Assembly (NCBI RefSeq): GCF_000716675.1
Contig: NZ_JNXT01000106.1
Coordinates: forward strand, 1 to 16,481
Length of the DNA: 16,481 nucleotides
Direction of reading: 5' to 3'
Source: Streptomyces alboflavus
Lineage (GTDB): Bacteria; Actinomycetota; Actinomycetes; Streptomycetales; Streptomycetaceae
Under the pieces are notes generated by a model. That model saw only the letters and a program-made list of their open reading frames with translations, did not search any database and was not told the DNA's origin. Positions 6,045 to 12,601 of this stretch are shown here, one piece after another; the stretch's first letter is position 1; each line of letters opens with the position of its first letter. Made by a program: the position numbers and the translations under genes.

Positions 6045-7660
6045 CCAAACCGCACGACAAGCTCCGCGGTCTGCCCGCGGCCCGCAAGGCGTTCCTGTCC
6101 GGCCTGCGCTTCACCAGTCTGCGGCTGCGCCTCGTCGTGGTGTTCGCGCTGGTGGCGCTGACGGCCGCCGTGTCCGCGTCCGGCATCGCGTACTGGCTGA
6201 ACCGCGAGGCCGTCCTGACGCGCGCGCAGGACGCCGCCCTGAAGGACTTCCGGCAGCAGTTGCAGACCCGCGCGGGCGCGCTGCCGCTGAACCCCACGCA
6301 GGACGAGCTGCAGGCCGCCGCCGGGCAGATGGCGAACAGCAGCCAGCGCTACAGCGTGCTGCTGATCAGCGAGAACGCCAGCGGCGACCAGGTGTTCGGC
6401 TACTCCGACCTGGACGCCTTCACGCTCGCCAAGGTGCCGAAGTCGCTGCGGGACGCGGTCAAGAAGGAGCAGTCGGTCTCGTCCGGCAACAAGAGCCCGT
6501 ACCACCTGTACTGGCAGCGGACGGTGGACCACGGCACGCCGTACCTGGTGGGCGGGGCGAAGGTGATCGGCGGCGGGCCGACGGGCTACATGCTCAAGTC
6601 GCTGGAACCGGAGGCCAAGGACCTCAGCTCGCTCGGCTGGTCCCTCGCCATCGCGACGGCGCTCGCGCTCGTCGGCTCGGCGCTGCTCGCGCAGGCCGCC
6701 GCGACGACCGTCCTGAAACCGGTGCACCGCCTGGGGGTGGCCGCGCGCAGACTCGGCGAGGGCAAGCTGGACACGCGGCTCCGGGTGTCGGGCACGGACG
6801 AGCTGGCGGATCTGTCGCGTACGTTCAACCGCACCGCGGAGAACCTGGAGAAGAAGGTCGCGGACATGAGCGCCCGCGACGAGGCGAGCCGCCGCTTCGT
6901 GGCGGACATGTCGCACGAGCTGCGCACCCCGCTGACCGCCATCACCGCCGTCACGGAGGTCCTGGAGGAGGAGCTGGACGCCGAGACCGGCTCCGTCGAC
7001 CCCATGATCGAGCCCGCCGTCCGCCTCGTCGTCAGCGAGACCCGGCGCCTGAACGACCTGGTCGAGAACCTGATGGAGGTCACCCGCTTCGACGCGGGCA
7101 CCGCCCGCCTGGTCCTCGACGACGTCGACCTCGCCGACCAGATCACCGCCTGCATCGACGCCCGCGCCTGGCTCGACGCCGTCGACCTGGACGCCGAGCG
7201 CGGCATCCACGCCCGTCTGGACCCGCGTCGCCTCGACGTGATCCTCGCCAACCTCATCGGCAACGCCCTCAAGCACGGCGGCTCCCCGGTGAAGGTGTCG
7301 GTGCGCCTGGACGGCGACAGCCTGGTGATCTCCGTGCGCGACGGGGGTCCCGGCATCCCCGAGGACGTGCTGCCGCACGTCTTCGACCGGTTCTACAAGG
7401 CCAGCGCGTCCCGGCCTCGGTCGGAGGGCAGCGGGCTCGGGCTCTCCATCGCGCTGGAGAACGCGCACATCCACGGCGGCGAGATCACCGCGGCCAACTC
7501 GCCGGAAGGGGGCGCGGTGTTCACGCTGCGGCTGCCGCGGGACGCCTCGCCGCTGACGGCGGAGCCCGGTCCCGACCAGGAGGCCGGGGCGGACACCGAC
7601 GCCGACGTCGACGGGGAACGGGGCGAAGGGCGCCCCGAGGAAGGCAAGGAAGCGACATGA
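6041..7660 (+). CDS. afsQ2: Sensor histidine kinase AfsQ2
   Basis: Membrane kinase of 539 residues that phosphorylates AfsQ1. Transmembrane segments at about 28-50 and 198-220 flank an extracytoplasmic sensor domain of ~150 residues. A HAMP linker follows (about 221-275, with LKPVHRLGVAARRLGEGKLD). The HisKA domain has FVADMSHELRTPLTA with phospho-acceptor H292. The ATPase domain has the N-box NLIGNALKHGG (N408), G1 DGGPGIP (434-440), F-box FDRFYK and G2 GSGLGLSI (463-470). The last ~40 residues are an acidic Asp/Glu/Gly tail of no known role. GTG 6041 overlaps the afsQ1 stop (GTGA), and its own stop overlaps the lipoprotein start (ATGA), so the three are translationally linked. Confidence 0.93.
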   Translation: MTKPHDKLRGLPAARKAFLSGLRFTSLRLRLVVVFALVALTAAVSASGIAYWLNREAVLTRAQDAALKDFRQQLQTRAGALPLNPTQDELQAAAGQMANSSQRYSVLLISENASGDQVFGYSDLDAFTLAKVPKSLRDAVKKEQSVSSGNKSPYHLYWQRTVDHGTPYLVGGAKVIGGGPTGYMLKSLEPEAKDLSSLGWSLAIATALALVGSALLAQAAATTVLKPVHRLGVAARRLGEGKLDTRLRVSGTDELADLSRTFNRTAENLEKKVADMSARDEASRRFVADMSHELRTPLTAITAVTEVLEEELDAETGSVDPMIEPAVRLVVSETRRLNDLVENLMEVTRFDAGTARLVLDDVDLADQITACIDARAWLDAVDLDAERGIHARLDPRRLDVILANLIGNALKHGGSPVKVSVRLDGDSLVISVRDGGPGIPEDVLPHVFDRFYKASASRPRSEGSGLGLSIALENAHIHGGEITAANSPEGGAVFTLRLPRDASPLTAEPGPDQEAGADTDADVDGERGEGRPEEGKEAT

Positions 7661-8265
7661 CCGGGCGACGGCTGAGCGCCGCGCTTGCCACCGCCGTGCT
7701 CACCGCCACGCTGGCCGGCTGCGGCATCCGCTCCACGGAGGTGCCGACCGACTTCGGTGCGGCGCCCTCGCGGGTGCCGTGCGTGGCGTCGGGCCCGGAC
7801 ATCTCCTCGCGCGCCGAGTCCACCGGCGTGCCCGTGCAGATCTTCCTGGTGTGCGCGTCGCAGCTGGTGATCGTCGACCGGACGGTGCGGATCCCCACCG
7901 AGAAGGCGTCCACGGACCGGGTGCGGATCGCGCAGGCGCTCCTCGACGAGCTGTCGGTGCCACCGTCGCAGGCCGCCAAGCAGGCCGGGTACGCCACGGA
8001 CGTGCGCCGCGGCATGACCGTCACGGGCCCGCAGCGGGGCGACCCGGACGAGGCGCTGCGGCTGAGCACCCGCCCGCAGAGCCTGTCCTCGCACGCGCTC
8101 GCGCAGATCGTGTGCACGTACGCGGACAGCGCGGCGTCGGACGGCGACGGCTCCGTCGTCCTCGGCGGACCCGCGGGGACCGGCCTGGAGCGGTACGAGT
8201 GCACACAGGCCGTGCGGGCCCGCCCCGGCACGGTGTCGCCGCCGTCGCAGTCGCTGGACTCCTGA
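7657..8265 (+). CDS. Lipoprotein co-transcribed with afsQ1-afsQ2
   Basis: Predicted membrane-anchored lipoprotein of 202 residues. The signal sequence MTGRRLSAALATAV is followed by the lipobox LAGC with C22 as the lipidated residue. The mature part has the look of a GerMN-type domain (FLVCASQLVIVDRTVRIP, then ALLDELSVPPS and a GMTVTGP strand), but the match is weak and made by eye. Four cysteines remain after C22 and its neighbours (C42, C67, C154 and C188 approximately), which may pair outside the cell. The ATG overlaps the afsQ2 stop by four bases. I recall SCO4905 as its S. coelicolor counterpart. A role as accessory sensor or modulator of AfsQ2 is inferred from this fixed position, not from sequence. 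Confidence 0.85.
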   Translation: MTGRRLSAALATAVLTATLAGCGIRSTEVPTDFGAAPSRVPCVASGPDISSRAESTGVPVQIFLVCASQLVIVDRTVRIPTEKASTDRVRIAQALLDELSVPPSQAAKQAGYATDVRRGMTVTGPQRGDPDEALRLSTRPQSLSSHALAQIVCTYADSAASDGDGSVVLGGPAGTGLERYECTQAVRARPGTVSPPSQSLDS

Positions 8266-8269
8266 GCGC

Positions 8270-8283
8270 CCCGGGGCCCCGGG
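8270..8283. repeat. GC palindrome after the lipoprotein gene
   Basis: CCCGGGGCCCCGGG is a perfect 14-base palindrome starting 5 bases after the lipoprotein stop. It could form cruciform or hairpin structure, but it has no loop or T-run, so terminator function is doubtful. Confidence 0.4.
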
Positions 8284-8355
8284 CTTCCCGACCTCGTACG
8301 CAGGAGTCCGAGCGGCTGCGGAACCGATCCCGCCGCCACCGGCGTCTTGGGGGGC

Positions 8356-8904
8356 GTGCGTCAAGGCTCGGGCGGGCGCGGTGCCGCCATTCGCTTTCGC
8401 GCGGCGGGAGGGGTTCTCCTCGCCGCGCATCTCCTGGTCGTCGCGTGGATCACGCTGCGCCCGCTGGACGTGCCCTGGGTGAGCGCCGCGAACCTGGAGC
8501 CGCTGGCCGGCATCAAGGCGGACCTGGAGCGCGGCCCGGAGCAGGCGGCCCGGCAGATCGGCGGGGCGCTGCTCCTGCTCGCGCCGCTCGGGGTGCTCCT
8601 TCCGCTGGTCGGGGGGCGGCTCGACGTCTCGCGGCTCGCCTCTCTGGCCCGTACGGTCGCGGCGGGCGCGCTGCTGTCCCTCGGCATCGAGCTGTTGCAG
8701 ACCGGGGTGCCCGGGCAGGTCGTCGACGTGGACTCGCTGCTCCTGAACACGCTGGGCGTGGCGCTCGCCCATGTCGCCGTGGTGCCCGCGGCGCGGGCCC
8801 GGCTCCGCCGCCGTTCCTCCGTGCGGCCCCGTGCGGCCCGCCTCAGGGAGGAGACCCCGCAGGGGGCGACCCCGAAGATTCCCAGGGTCGGCATCGCTCC
8901 ATAG
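8356..8904 (+). CDS. VanZ family membrane protein
   Basis: Integral membrane protein of about 182 residues. VanZ proteins were named from a teicoplanin-resistance gene; most homologues, probably including this one, have no proven role. Hydrophobic segments lie at about 17-34, 67-86, 96-114 and 128-146. The family signature is clear in IELLQ (111-115) and VVDVDSLLLNTLG (122-134), with LLLLAPLGVLLP in segment 2. The C-terminal ~35 residues are Arg-rich and cytoplasmic. GTG 8356 is preferred over TTG 8347 because the sequence from it (VRQGSGG) resembles the start of homologues I recall; neither has a well-spaced ribosome site. It lies 90 bp after the lipoprotein gene and may be read from the afsQ operon. 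Confidence 0.82.
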   Translation: MRQGSGGRGAAIRFRAAGGVLLAAHLLVVAWITLRPLDVPWVSAANLEPLAGIKADLERGPEQAARQIGGALLLLAPLGVLLPLVGGRLDVSRLASLARTVAAGALLSLGIELLQTGVPGQVVDVDSLLLNTLGVALAHVAVVPAARARLRRRSSVRPRAARLREETPQGATPKIPRVGIAP

Positions 8905-8938
8905 CCTGACGCTTTGCCCGTTTCGTGGACCTACCTTG

Positions 8939-8946
8939 GGTATACC
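8939..8946. promoter_or_regulatory. GGTATACC palindrome upstream of pspC-like gene
   Basis: A perfect 8-base palindrome, AT-rich for this genome, lies 61 bases before the PspC start. Flanking CCTT/GAGG partly extends the symmetry. It could be a -10 region or repressor site; no well-spaced -35 box accompanies it. Confidence 0.25.
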
Positions 8947-9007
8947 GAGGCGACGACAAGCCGAAGCCTCCCGCCCCCGACCCGACCACGGTCCACGAGG
9001 AGCCCCC

Positions 9008-9208
9008 ATGTCCGCCCTTGCCCGCCCCACCGACGGCCGCATGATCGGCGGCGTGTGCGCTGCCATCGCCCGCCGCTTCGGCTGGTCCGCCACGACCGTG
9101 CGCGTCGCGTTCGTGCTCTCCTGCCTGCTGCCCGGACCGCAGTTCCTGCTCTACATCGCGATGTGGATCGTGCTCCCGAACGAGAACAAGGCGAAGACGG
9201 CCTGGTGA
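9008..9208 (+). CDS. PspC domain-containing small membrane protein
   Basis: A 66-residue protein consisting of little more than a PspC domain. The signature RMIGGVCAAIARRFGWSATT (11-30) leads into a transmembrane helix at about 32-56, ending in the charged tail NENKAK. PspC domains occur in envelope-stress proteins; stand-alone short forms are common in Streptomyces and their role is not settled. GAGGAG at 8997-9002, five bases before the ATG, supports the start. It is followed by a strong terminator, so it is the last plus-strand gene of this block. Confidence 0.9.
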   Translation: MSALARPTDGRMIGGVCAAIARRFGWSATTVRVAFVLSCLLPGPQFLLYIAMWIVLPNENKAKTAW

Positions 9209-9252
9209 CGACGGCCGCGGTCCGCCGCGCCGACGGTCCCGTTCCGGTACGG

Positions 9253-9288
9253 CGACGGGGCGCACCCCCAAAGGGGTGCGCCCCGTCG
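9253..9288. terminator. Strong bidirectional hairpin terminator
   Basis: A perfect 16-base stem (9253-9268 with 9273-9288; CGACGGGGCGCACCCC and its complement) closes a four-base loop, CAAA. It sits between the convergent pspC-like gene and the secreted repeat protein and can serve both. There is no T-run, as is usual in high-GC actinobacteria. Confidence 0.88.
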
Positions 9289-9310
9289 TGCGTGTGCCGG
9301 GCGGTTCGGG

Positions 9311-9850
9311 TCAGCCGAGCGGCAGGCCCTGGACCGGGAGTCCCTGCAGGCCCTGGGTGGGCAGCGCGTTCGTGGGCAGGGCGCCCGTGGGCAGCGCGTT
9401 GGTGGGCAGGGCGTTGGTCGGCAGCGCGCCGGTCACCGTGTCGGTGGGGAGGGCGTTGGTGCCGAGGCCCTGGGCGACGGGGATGCCGCCGAGCAGGCCC
9501 TTGACCGGGTCGGCGGGCTTCGGGGCGGGCTTGGTGGCCAGCGCGCGGTCGGCGCCGCCGTCCTCACCCTGGTCGTCGCCCTCGTCGCCGCCGAGCGGCA
9601 GGAGCTTGTCGGTGGTGGGCTTGGCGGACTTCAGGCCGCTCTGCAGGGCGCTGTGGCCGGCGGCCAGGGCCTCGGGGGCCCCGTCGGGCAGGCTCTGGGC
9701 GGTCTCCTCCAGCGGCAGCGTCGAGGCGACCGTGCCCAGGGCGCCCACGGCGTCCGGCCCGGCGGCGGCGCTCGCGGCACCGGCGCCCGTGGCGGCGAAG
9801 GCGGCACCGAGGGCGGCGACACCGAGGGTCTTGACGGCAGACTGCTTCAT
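9311..9850 (-). CDS. Small secreted protein with ALPT pentapeptide repeats
   Basis: Predicted exported protein of 179 residues with no family I recognise. The signal peptide (MKQSAVK, then an Ala/Gly-rich core) probably ends near ASA-AAG (27/28). The middle is hydrophilic and acidic (GGDEGDDQGEDGGAD, 87-101). The C-terminal third is a tandem pentapeptide repeat: TNALPT at 131-136, then GALPT, NALPT, NALPT, GALPT, NALPT at 141-165, and a QGLQGLPVQGLPLG end. No cysteine, sortase motif or membrane anchor is visible. The ATG at 9850 is chosen because AAGGA lies 10 bases upstream; the frame extends further up without a ribosome site. A structural or surface role is possible but not shown. Confidence 0.8.
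   Translation of the reverse strand: MKQSAVKTLGVAALGAAFAATGAGAASAAAGPDAVGALGTVASTLPLEETAQSLPDGAPEALAAGHSALQSGLKSAKPTTDKLLPLGGDEGDDQGEDGGADRALATKPAPKPADPVKGLLGGIPVAQGLGTNALPTDTVTGALPTNALPTNALPTGALPTNALPTQGLQGLPVQGLPLG
9356..9460 (-). repeat. 15-bp tandem coding repeat (NALPT/GALPT)
   Basis: Imperfect 15-base units encode the ALPT pentapeptides of the secreted protein. Five consecutive copies span the codons for residues 141-165, with a related unit at 131-136. Nucleotide copies such as GGGCAGCGCGTTGGT and GGGCAGGGCGTTGGT are very similar, so the number may vary between strains. Confidence 0.8.
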
Positions 9851-9928
9851 GTTGAATGCGTCCTTGATGACGGGGGCGTTGAGCGGGGCTCGACGGTAAG
9901 CACCCGCTGGTACAGCCCGCAAACAGTC

Positions 9929-9960
9929 AAAAGCGGCCGGGAGTTACTGCCCCCGGCCGC
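9929..9960 (-). terminator. Intrinsic terminator of add
   Basis: GCGGCCGGG (9933-9941) and CCCGGCCGC (9952-9960) form a perfect 9-base stem with a 10-base loop. Reading on the minus strand the stem is followed by TTTT (9929-9932). This is a classical intrinsic terminator 22 bases after the add stop and separates add from the secreted-protein gene, which must have its own promoter. Confidence 0.82.
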
Positions 9961-9982
9961 CGTGTTGACGTACAAAATCCGC

Positions 9983-11176
9983 TTAGCTGTCGGCGGACCC
10001 GCTGGTCGAGACCGTCTGGCGGAAGAGCCACTCGGACTTCAGCTCGGCGTAGCCGGGCTTGATGACGTCACTGATCATGGCGAGGCGTTCGTCGAAAGGA
10101 ATGAACGCCGACTTCATCGCATTGACGGTGAACCACTGCATGTCGTCGAGCGTGTAGCCGAAGGTGCCGACCAGGTGCTCGAACTCGCGGCTCATGCTGG
10201 TGCCGGACATCAGGCGGTTGTCCGTGTTGACGGTCGCCCGGAAGTGCAGCTTGCGGAGCAGGCCGATGGGGTGCTCGGCGTACGAGGTCGCGGCGCCGGT
10301 CTGCAGGTTCGAGCTGGGGCACAGCTCCAGCGGGATCCGCTTGTCGCGGACGTAGGAGGCGAGGCGGCCGAGCTGGACCGTGCCGTCGTCGGCGACCTTG
10401 ATGTCGTCGATGATGCGCACGCCGTGGCCGAGGCGGTCGGCGCCGCACCACTGGAGCGCCTGCCAGATCGACGGCAGGCCGAAGGCCTCGCCGGCGTGGA
10501 TGGTGAAGTGGTTGTTCTCCCGCTTCAGGTACTCGAAGGCGTCGAGGTGGCGGGTGGGAGGGAAGCCCGCCTCGGCGCCCGCGATGTCGAAGCCGACGAC
10601 TCCGAGGTCGCGGTAGCGGTTGGCGAGCTCGGCGATCTCCAGGGCGCGGGCGGCGTGCCGCATGGCGGTGAGGAGCGCGCCGACGCGGATGCGGTGGCCG
10701 TTCGCCTTGGCGCGGCGCTCGCCCTCGCGGAAGCCCTCGTTCACGGCCTCGACGACCTCTTCGAGGGTCAGGCCCGCTTCCAGGTGCTGCTCGGGGGCGT
10801 AGCGGATCTCGGCGTAGACGACGCCGTCCTCGGCCAGGTCCTCGGCGCACTCGGCGGCGACGCGCTTGAGCGCCTCCTTGGTCTGCATGACGGCGCAGGT
10901 GTGCGCAAACGTCTCCAAGTACCGCTCCAGGGAGCCGGAGTCGGCCGCCTCGCGGAACCAGACGCCGAGCTTGTCGGGGTCGGTCTCGGGGAGTCCCTCG
11001 TACCCGTTGGCGCGGGCCAGCTCGACGATCGTGCCGGGGCGCAGGCCGCCGTCGAGGTGGTCGTGGAGAAGGACCTTCGGGGCGCGGCGGATCTGCTCCG
11101 AGTCGGGGGTGCCGGGCTGTCCCGGGCTCCCCGGGCGGTCGCTCGCTGCGCTGATCTTGCTGGTCTGGCTCGTCAT
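9983..11176 (-). CDS. add: Adenosine deaminase
   Basis: Cytoplasmic zinc enzyme converting adenosine (and deoxyadenosine) to inosine in purine salvage; 397 residues. Zinc ligands are H38 and H40 in [10 protein letters not shown]227 in TIHAGE and D319 in VNTDN; E230 is the catalytic proton relay and H251 in LGHGVRI assists hydroxide attack. The residue after D319 is Asn (NTDNRLMS), where mammalian and E. coli enzymes have a second Asp that contacts the purine. From memory this is usual in actinobacterial add. The ~30-residue N-terminal extension is Ser/Pro-rich. ATG 11176 has only a distant GGAG (13 bases); a 12-base palindrome lies just upstream. It is divergent from an alpha/beta hydrolase gene and ends at its own terminator. 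Confidence 0.94.
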   Translation of the reverse strand: MTSQTSKISAASDRPGSPGQPGTPDSEQIRRAPKVLLHDHLDGGLRPGTIVELARANGYEGLPETDPDKLGVWFREAADSGSLERYLETFAHTCAVMQTKEALKRVAAECAEDLAEDGVVYAEIRYAPEQHLEAGLTLEEVVEAVNEGFREGERRAKANGHRIRVGALLTAMRHAARALEIAELANRYRDLGVVGFDIAGAEAGFPPTRHLDAFEYLKRENNHFTIHAGEAFGLPSIWQALQWCGADRLGHGVRIIDDIKVADDGTVQLGRLASYVRDKRIPLELCPSSNLQTGAATSYAEHPIGLLRKLHFRATVNTDNRLMSGTSMSREFEHLVGTFGYTLDDMQWFTVNAMKSAFIPFDERLAMISDVIKPGYAELKSEWLFRQTVSTSGSADS

Positions 11177-11192
11177 TTCCGCACTCTAACTC

Positions 11193-11204
11193 CTACGCGC
11201 GTAG
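11193..11204. promoter_or_regulatory. CTACGCGCGTAG palindrome before add
   Basis: A perfect 12-base palindrome 16 bases upstream of the add start codon, in the 103-bp region shared with the divergent hydrolase. The position would let a dimeric repressor block add transcription or translation; no regulator gene adjoins it. Confidence 0.4.
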
Positions 11205-11279
11205 AACTCACCGGGTCGATATGTAACAGTGACCCTGCGGACAGGTGGCATACACCATGACTTCTGACACTGTTCTGCC

Positions 11280-12041
11280 ATGGCACAGCAAGCGACGTCC
11301 CGTCCCGTGCGCACGGCCAGGCTCGGGCGTGTGGTGGCCGCGCGCCCCTCGACGGTGAGCGCGGTGGCGCTGCTGTTGCCGGGTGGCCACGAGACGTCCG
11401 CCCGCAAGCCGTCCCCCTTCGCCGCCGCGGCGATACGTTCCCTCGGGCGGCACCTCGCCCGGGCCGGGCAGGCCGACGGGCTCGCCGCGCACGTCGTGCA
11501 CTATCGGGTCGGCGGCTGGAACGGGGCGGAGGCGCAGTTGGCGCGGGACGCCGAGTGGGCGGCCGACGAGGTCGTGCGGCGCTACGGCGATGTGCCCGTG
11601 TGTCTCGTCGGTGTCGACATGGGCGGGCGGGCCGCGCTGCGGGCCGCCGCGCACACCGCCGTCAACTCCGTTCTGGCGTTGGCTCCTTGGCTGCCCGAGG
11701 ACGATGTGGCCGCGCCGCCCGAGCCGGTGAAGCAGCTTGTCGGGCGGCAGGTGATGATCGTGCACGGCACGAATGACGAGCGGACCGATCCTGAGTTGTC
11801 GTTCCGGCTCGCCGAGCGGGCGAAGAAGGCGAATCGGGATGTGTGTCGGTTCGAGGTGCACTCGGACGGGCATCGGCTGAGTCAGCATCACGCCGAGGTG
11901 CGGGCGTTGGCGGCCAATTTCGTGCGGGGGGTTCTGTTCGGGGAGCGGTTCGCCCGGCCGGTCGAGGACGCGTTGGCCGCACCGCCGCCTCTGGGGTTAC
12001 GGATGCCGCTTGCTTCGGGGTTCGGCAAGACGCTGCGCTGA
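11280..12041 (+). CDS. Alpha/beta hydrolase-fold protein with GxDxG elbow
   Basis: Predicted cytoplasmic alpha/beta hydrolase-fold protein of 253 residues, dienelactone-hydrolase-like in outline. LLLPGG (31-36) is the oxyanion-strand region. The nucleophile elbow reads G111-V112-D113-M114-G115-G116, with Asp where esterases have Ser or Cys. D166 in VHGTND and H198 in HSDGH fit the acid and base positions. An Asp nucleophile is used by haloalkane dehalogenases and epoxide hydrolases, but overall similarity to those is not evident. Leu240 is encoded by TTA (11997-11999), the bldA-dependent codon. ATG 11280 has no ribosome site. A nearby ATG (11257), well placed after AGGTGG, opens only a 33-codon frame. 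It diverges from add. Confidence 0.8.
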   Translation: MAQQATSRPVRTARLGRVVAARPSTVSAVALLLPGGHETSARKPSPFAAAAIRSLGRHLARAGQADGLAAHVVHYRVGGWNGAEAQLARDAEWAADEVVRRYGDVPVCLVGVDMGGRAALRAAAHTAVNSVLALAPWLPEDDVAAPPEPVKQLVGRQVMIVHGTNDERTDPELSFRLAERAKKANRDVCRFEVHSDGHRLSQHHAEVRALAANFVRGVLFGERFARPVEDALAAPPPLGLRMPLASGFGKTLR

Positions 12042-12059
12042 GGGACGTTGCACTGCGCC

Positions 12060-12138
12060 GGGCGGGCGTCCGGTGCGGGTGGGACCGCCCTCCGCCGATC
12101 GGCCGTCGGCCTCGTCCTCGGACGCCGGACGGGCTGAG
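12060..12138 (+). repeat. Diverged copy of the GCCGGACGGGCTGA intergenic repeat
   Basis: The part from about 12075 (GCGGGTGGGACCGCCC) through CCGCCGATCGGC to CTCGTCCTCGGACGCCGGAC and GGGCTGA aligns with the longer repeat units after the LysR gene near 16110-16248. It includes the palindrome GCCGATCGGC (12094-12103). GGGCGG (12060-12065) and CCGCCC (12085-12090) can pair. It sits just after the hydrolase stop and may act as a transcript end; that function is inference. Confidence 0.7.
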
Positions 12139-12196
12139 GACTTCGCCGAAGCGGGCGCGGGAAAGTCCGGGTCGCCGATGAGTCCGGGGCCTACCG

Positions 12197-12601
12197 ATGA
12201 GTTCCGGGGGCGCGGGCGGTCCCCCTAACGTGGCAGCCTCTCAAGCACATTCGCCGAACCTGCTGGTCATGAGCGGGCCCGTCCGCCAGGACGACATACC
12301 GCGGCTCGTCGCCGACCTGCACTCCGTCCTGCTCGCGTCCGGCGCCGCCGAGGTGATCTGCGACGTCGGCGGGGTGACCACCGCCGACCTCGTGACCGTG
12401 GAGGCGGTGGCGCGGCTCAGACTGGCCGCCCGCAGGGCGGGAGTGGGGCTGCTGCTGCGCGGCCCCACTCCGGCCCTGTGGGCGCTGCTCCGGCTGGTCG
12501 GTCTCGCGGAGCTATGCGTCGAGGTGGAGGGGGACCCCGAAGAGCGGGAACCACCGCTGGGTGTCGAGGAAGCAGTGGAATCCGGCGACGCGGCCCGCTG
12601 A
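12197..12601 (+). CDS. STAS domain protein (anti-sigma factor antagonist-like)
   Basis: Small STAS-fold protein of up to 134 residues, like anti-sigma factor antagonists that bind anti-sigma kinases. The fold is visible as NLLVMSGPVRQDDIPRLVAD, AAEVICDVGGVTTADLVTVE (strand-helix core) and LRLAARRAGVGLLLRGPTP. SpoIIAA-type proteins have a phosphorylatable Ser in a D-x-S-G motif; here the corresponding loop reads GGVTTAD, so Thr is the only candidate and regulation may differ. The start is uncertain: ATG 12197, GTG 12230 and ATG 12269 are in frame, none with a strong ribosome site. The last 30 codons lie opposite the 3' end of the SigG-type gene, and that charged tail is probably not part of the fold. 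Confidence 0.75.
   Translation: MSSGGAGGPPNVAASQAHSPNLLVMSGPVRQDDIPRLVADLHSVLLASGAAEVICDVGGVTTADLVTVEAVARLRLAARRAGVGLLLRGPTPALWALLRLVGLAELCVEVEGDPEEREPPLGVEEAVESGDAAR

Noticed and set aside
9606..9630. TTGTCGGTG inside the secreted-protein gene, resembling a PafBC site
   Set aside because: There is no TANNNT eight bases downstream and it lies within a coding region away from any start.
9653..11260. 535-codon plus-strand frame opposite add
   Set aside because: It is antisense to adenosine deaminase, whose catalytic residues are all present on the minus strand.
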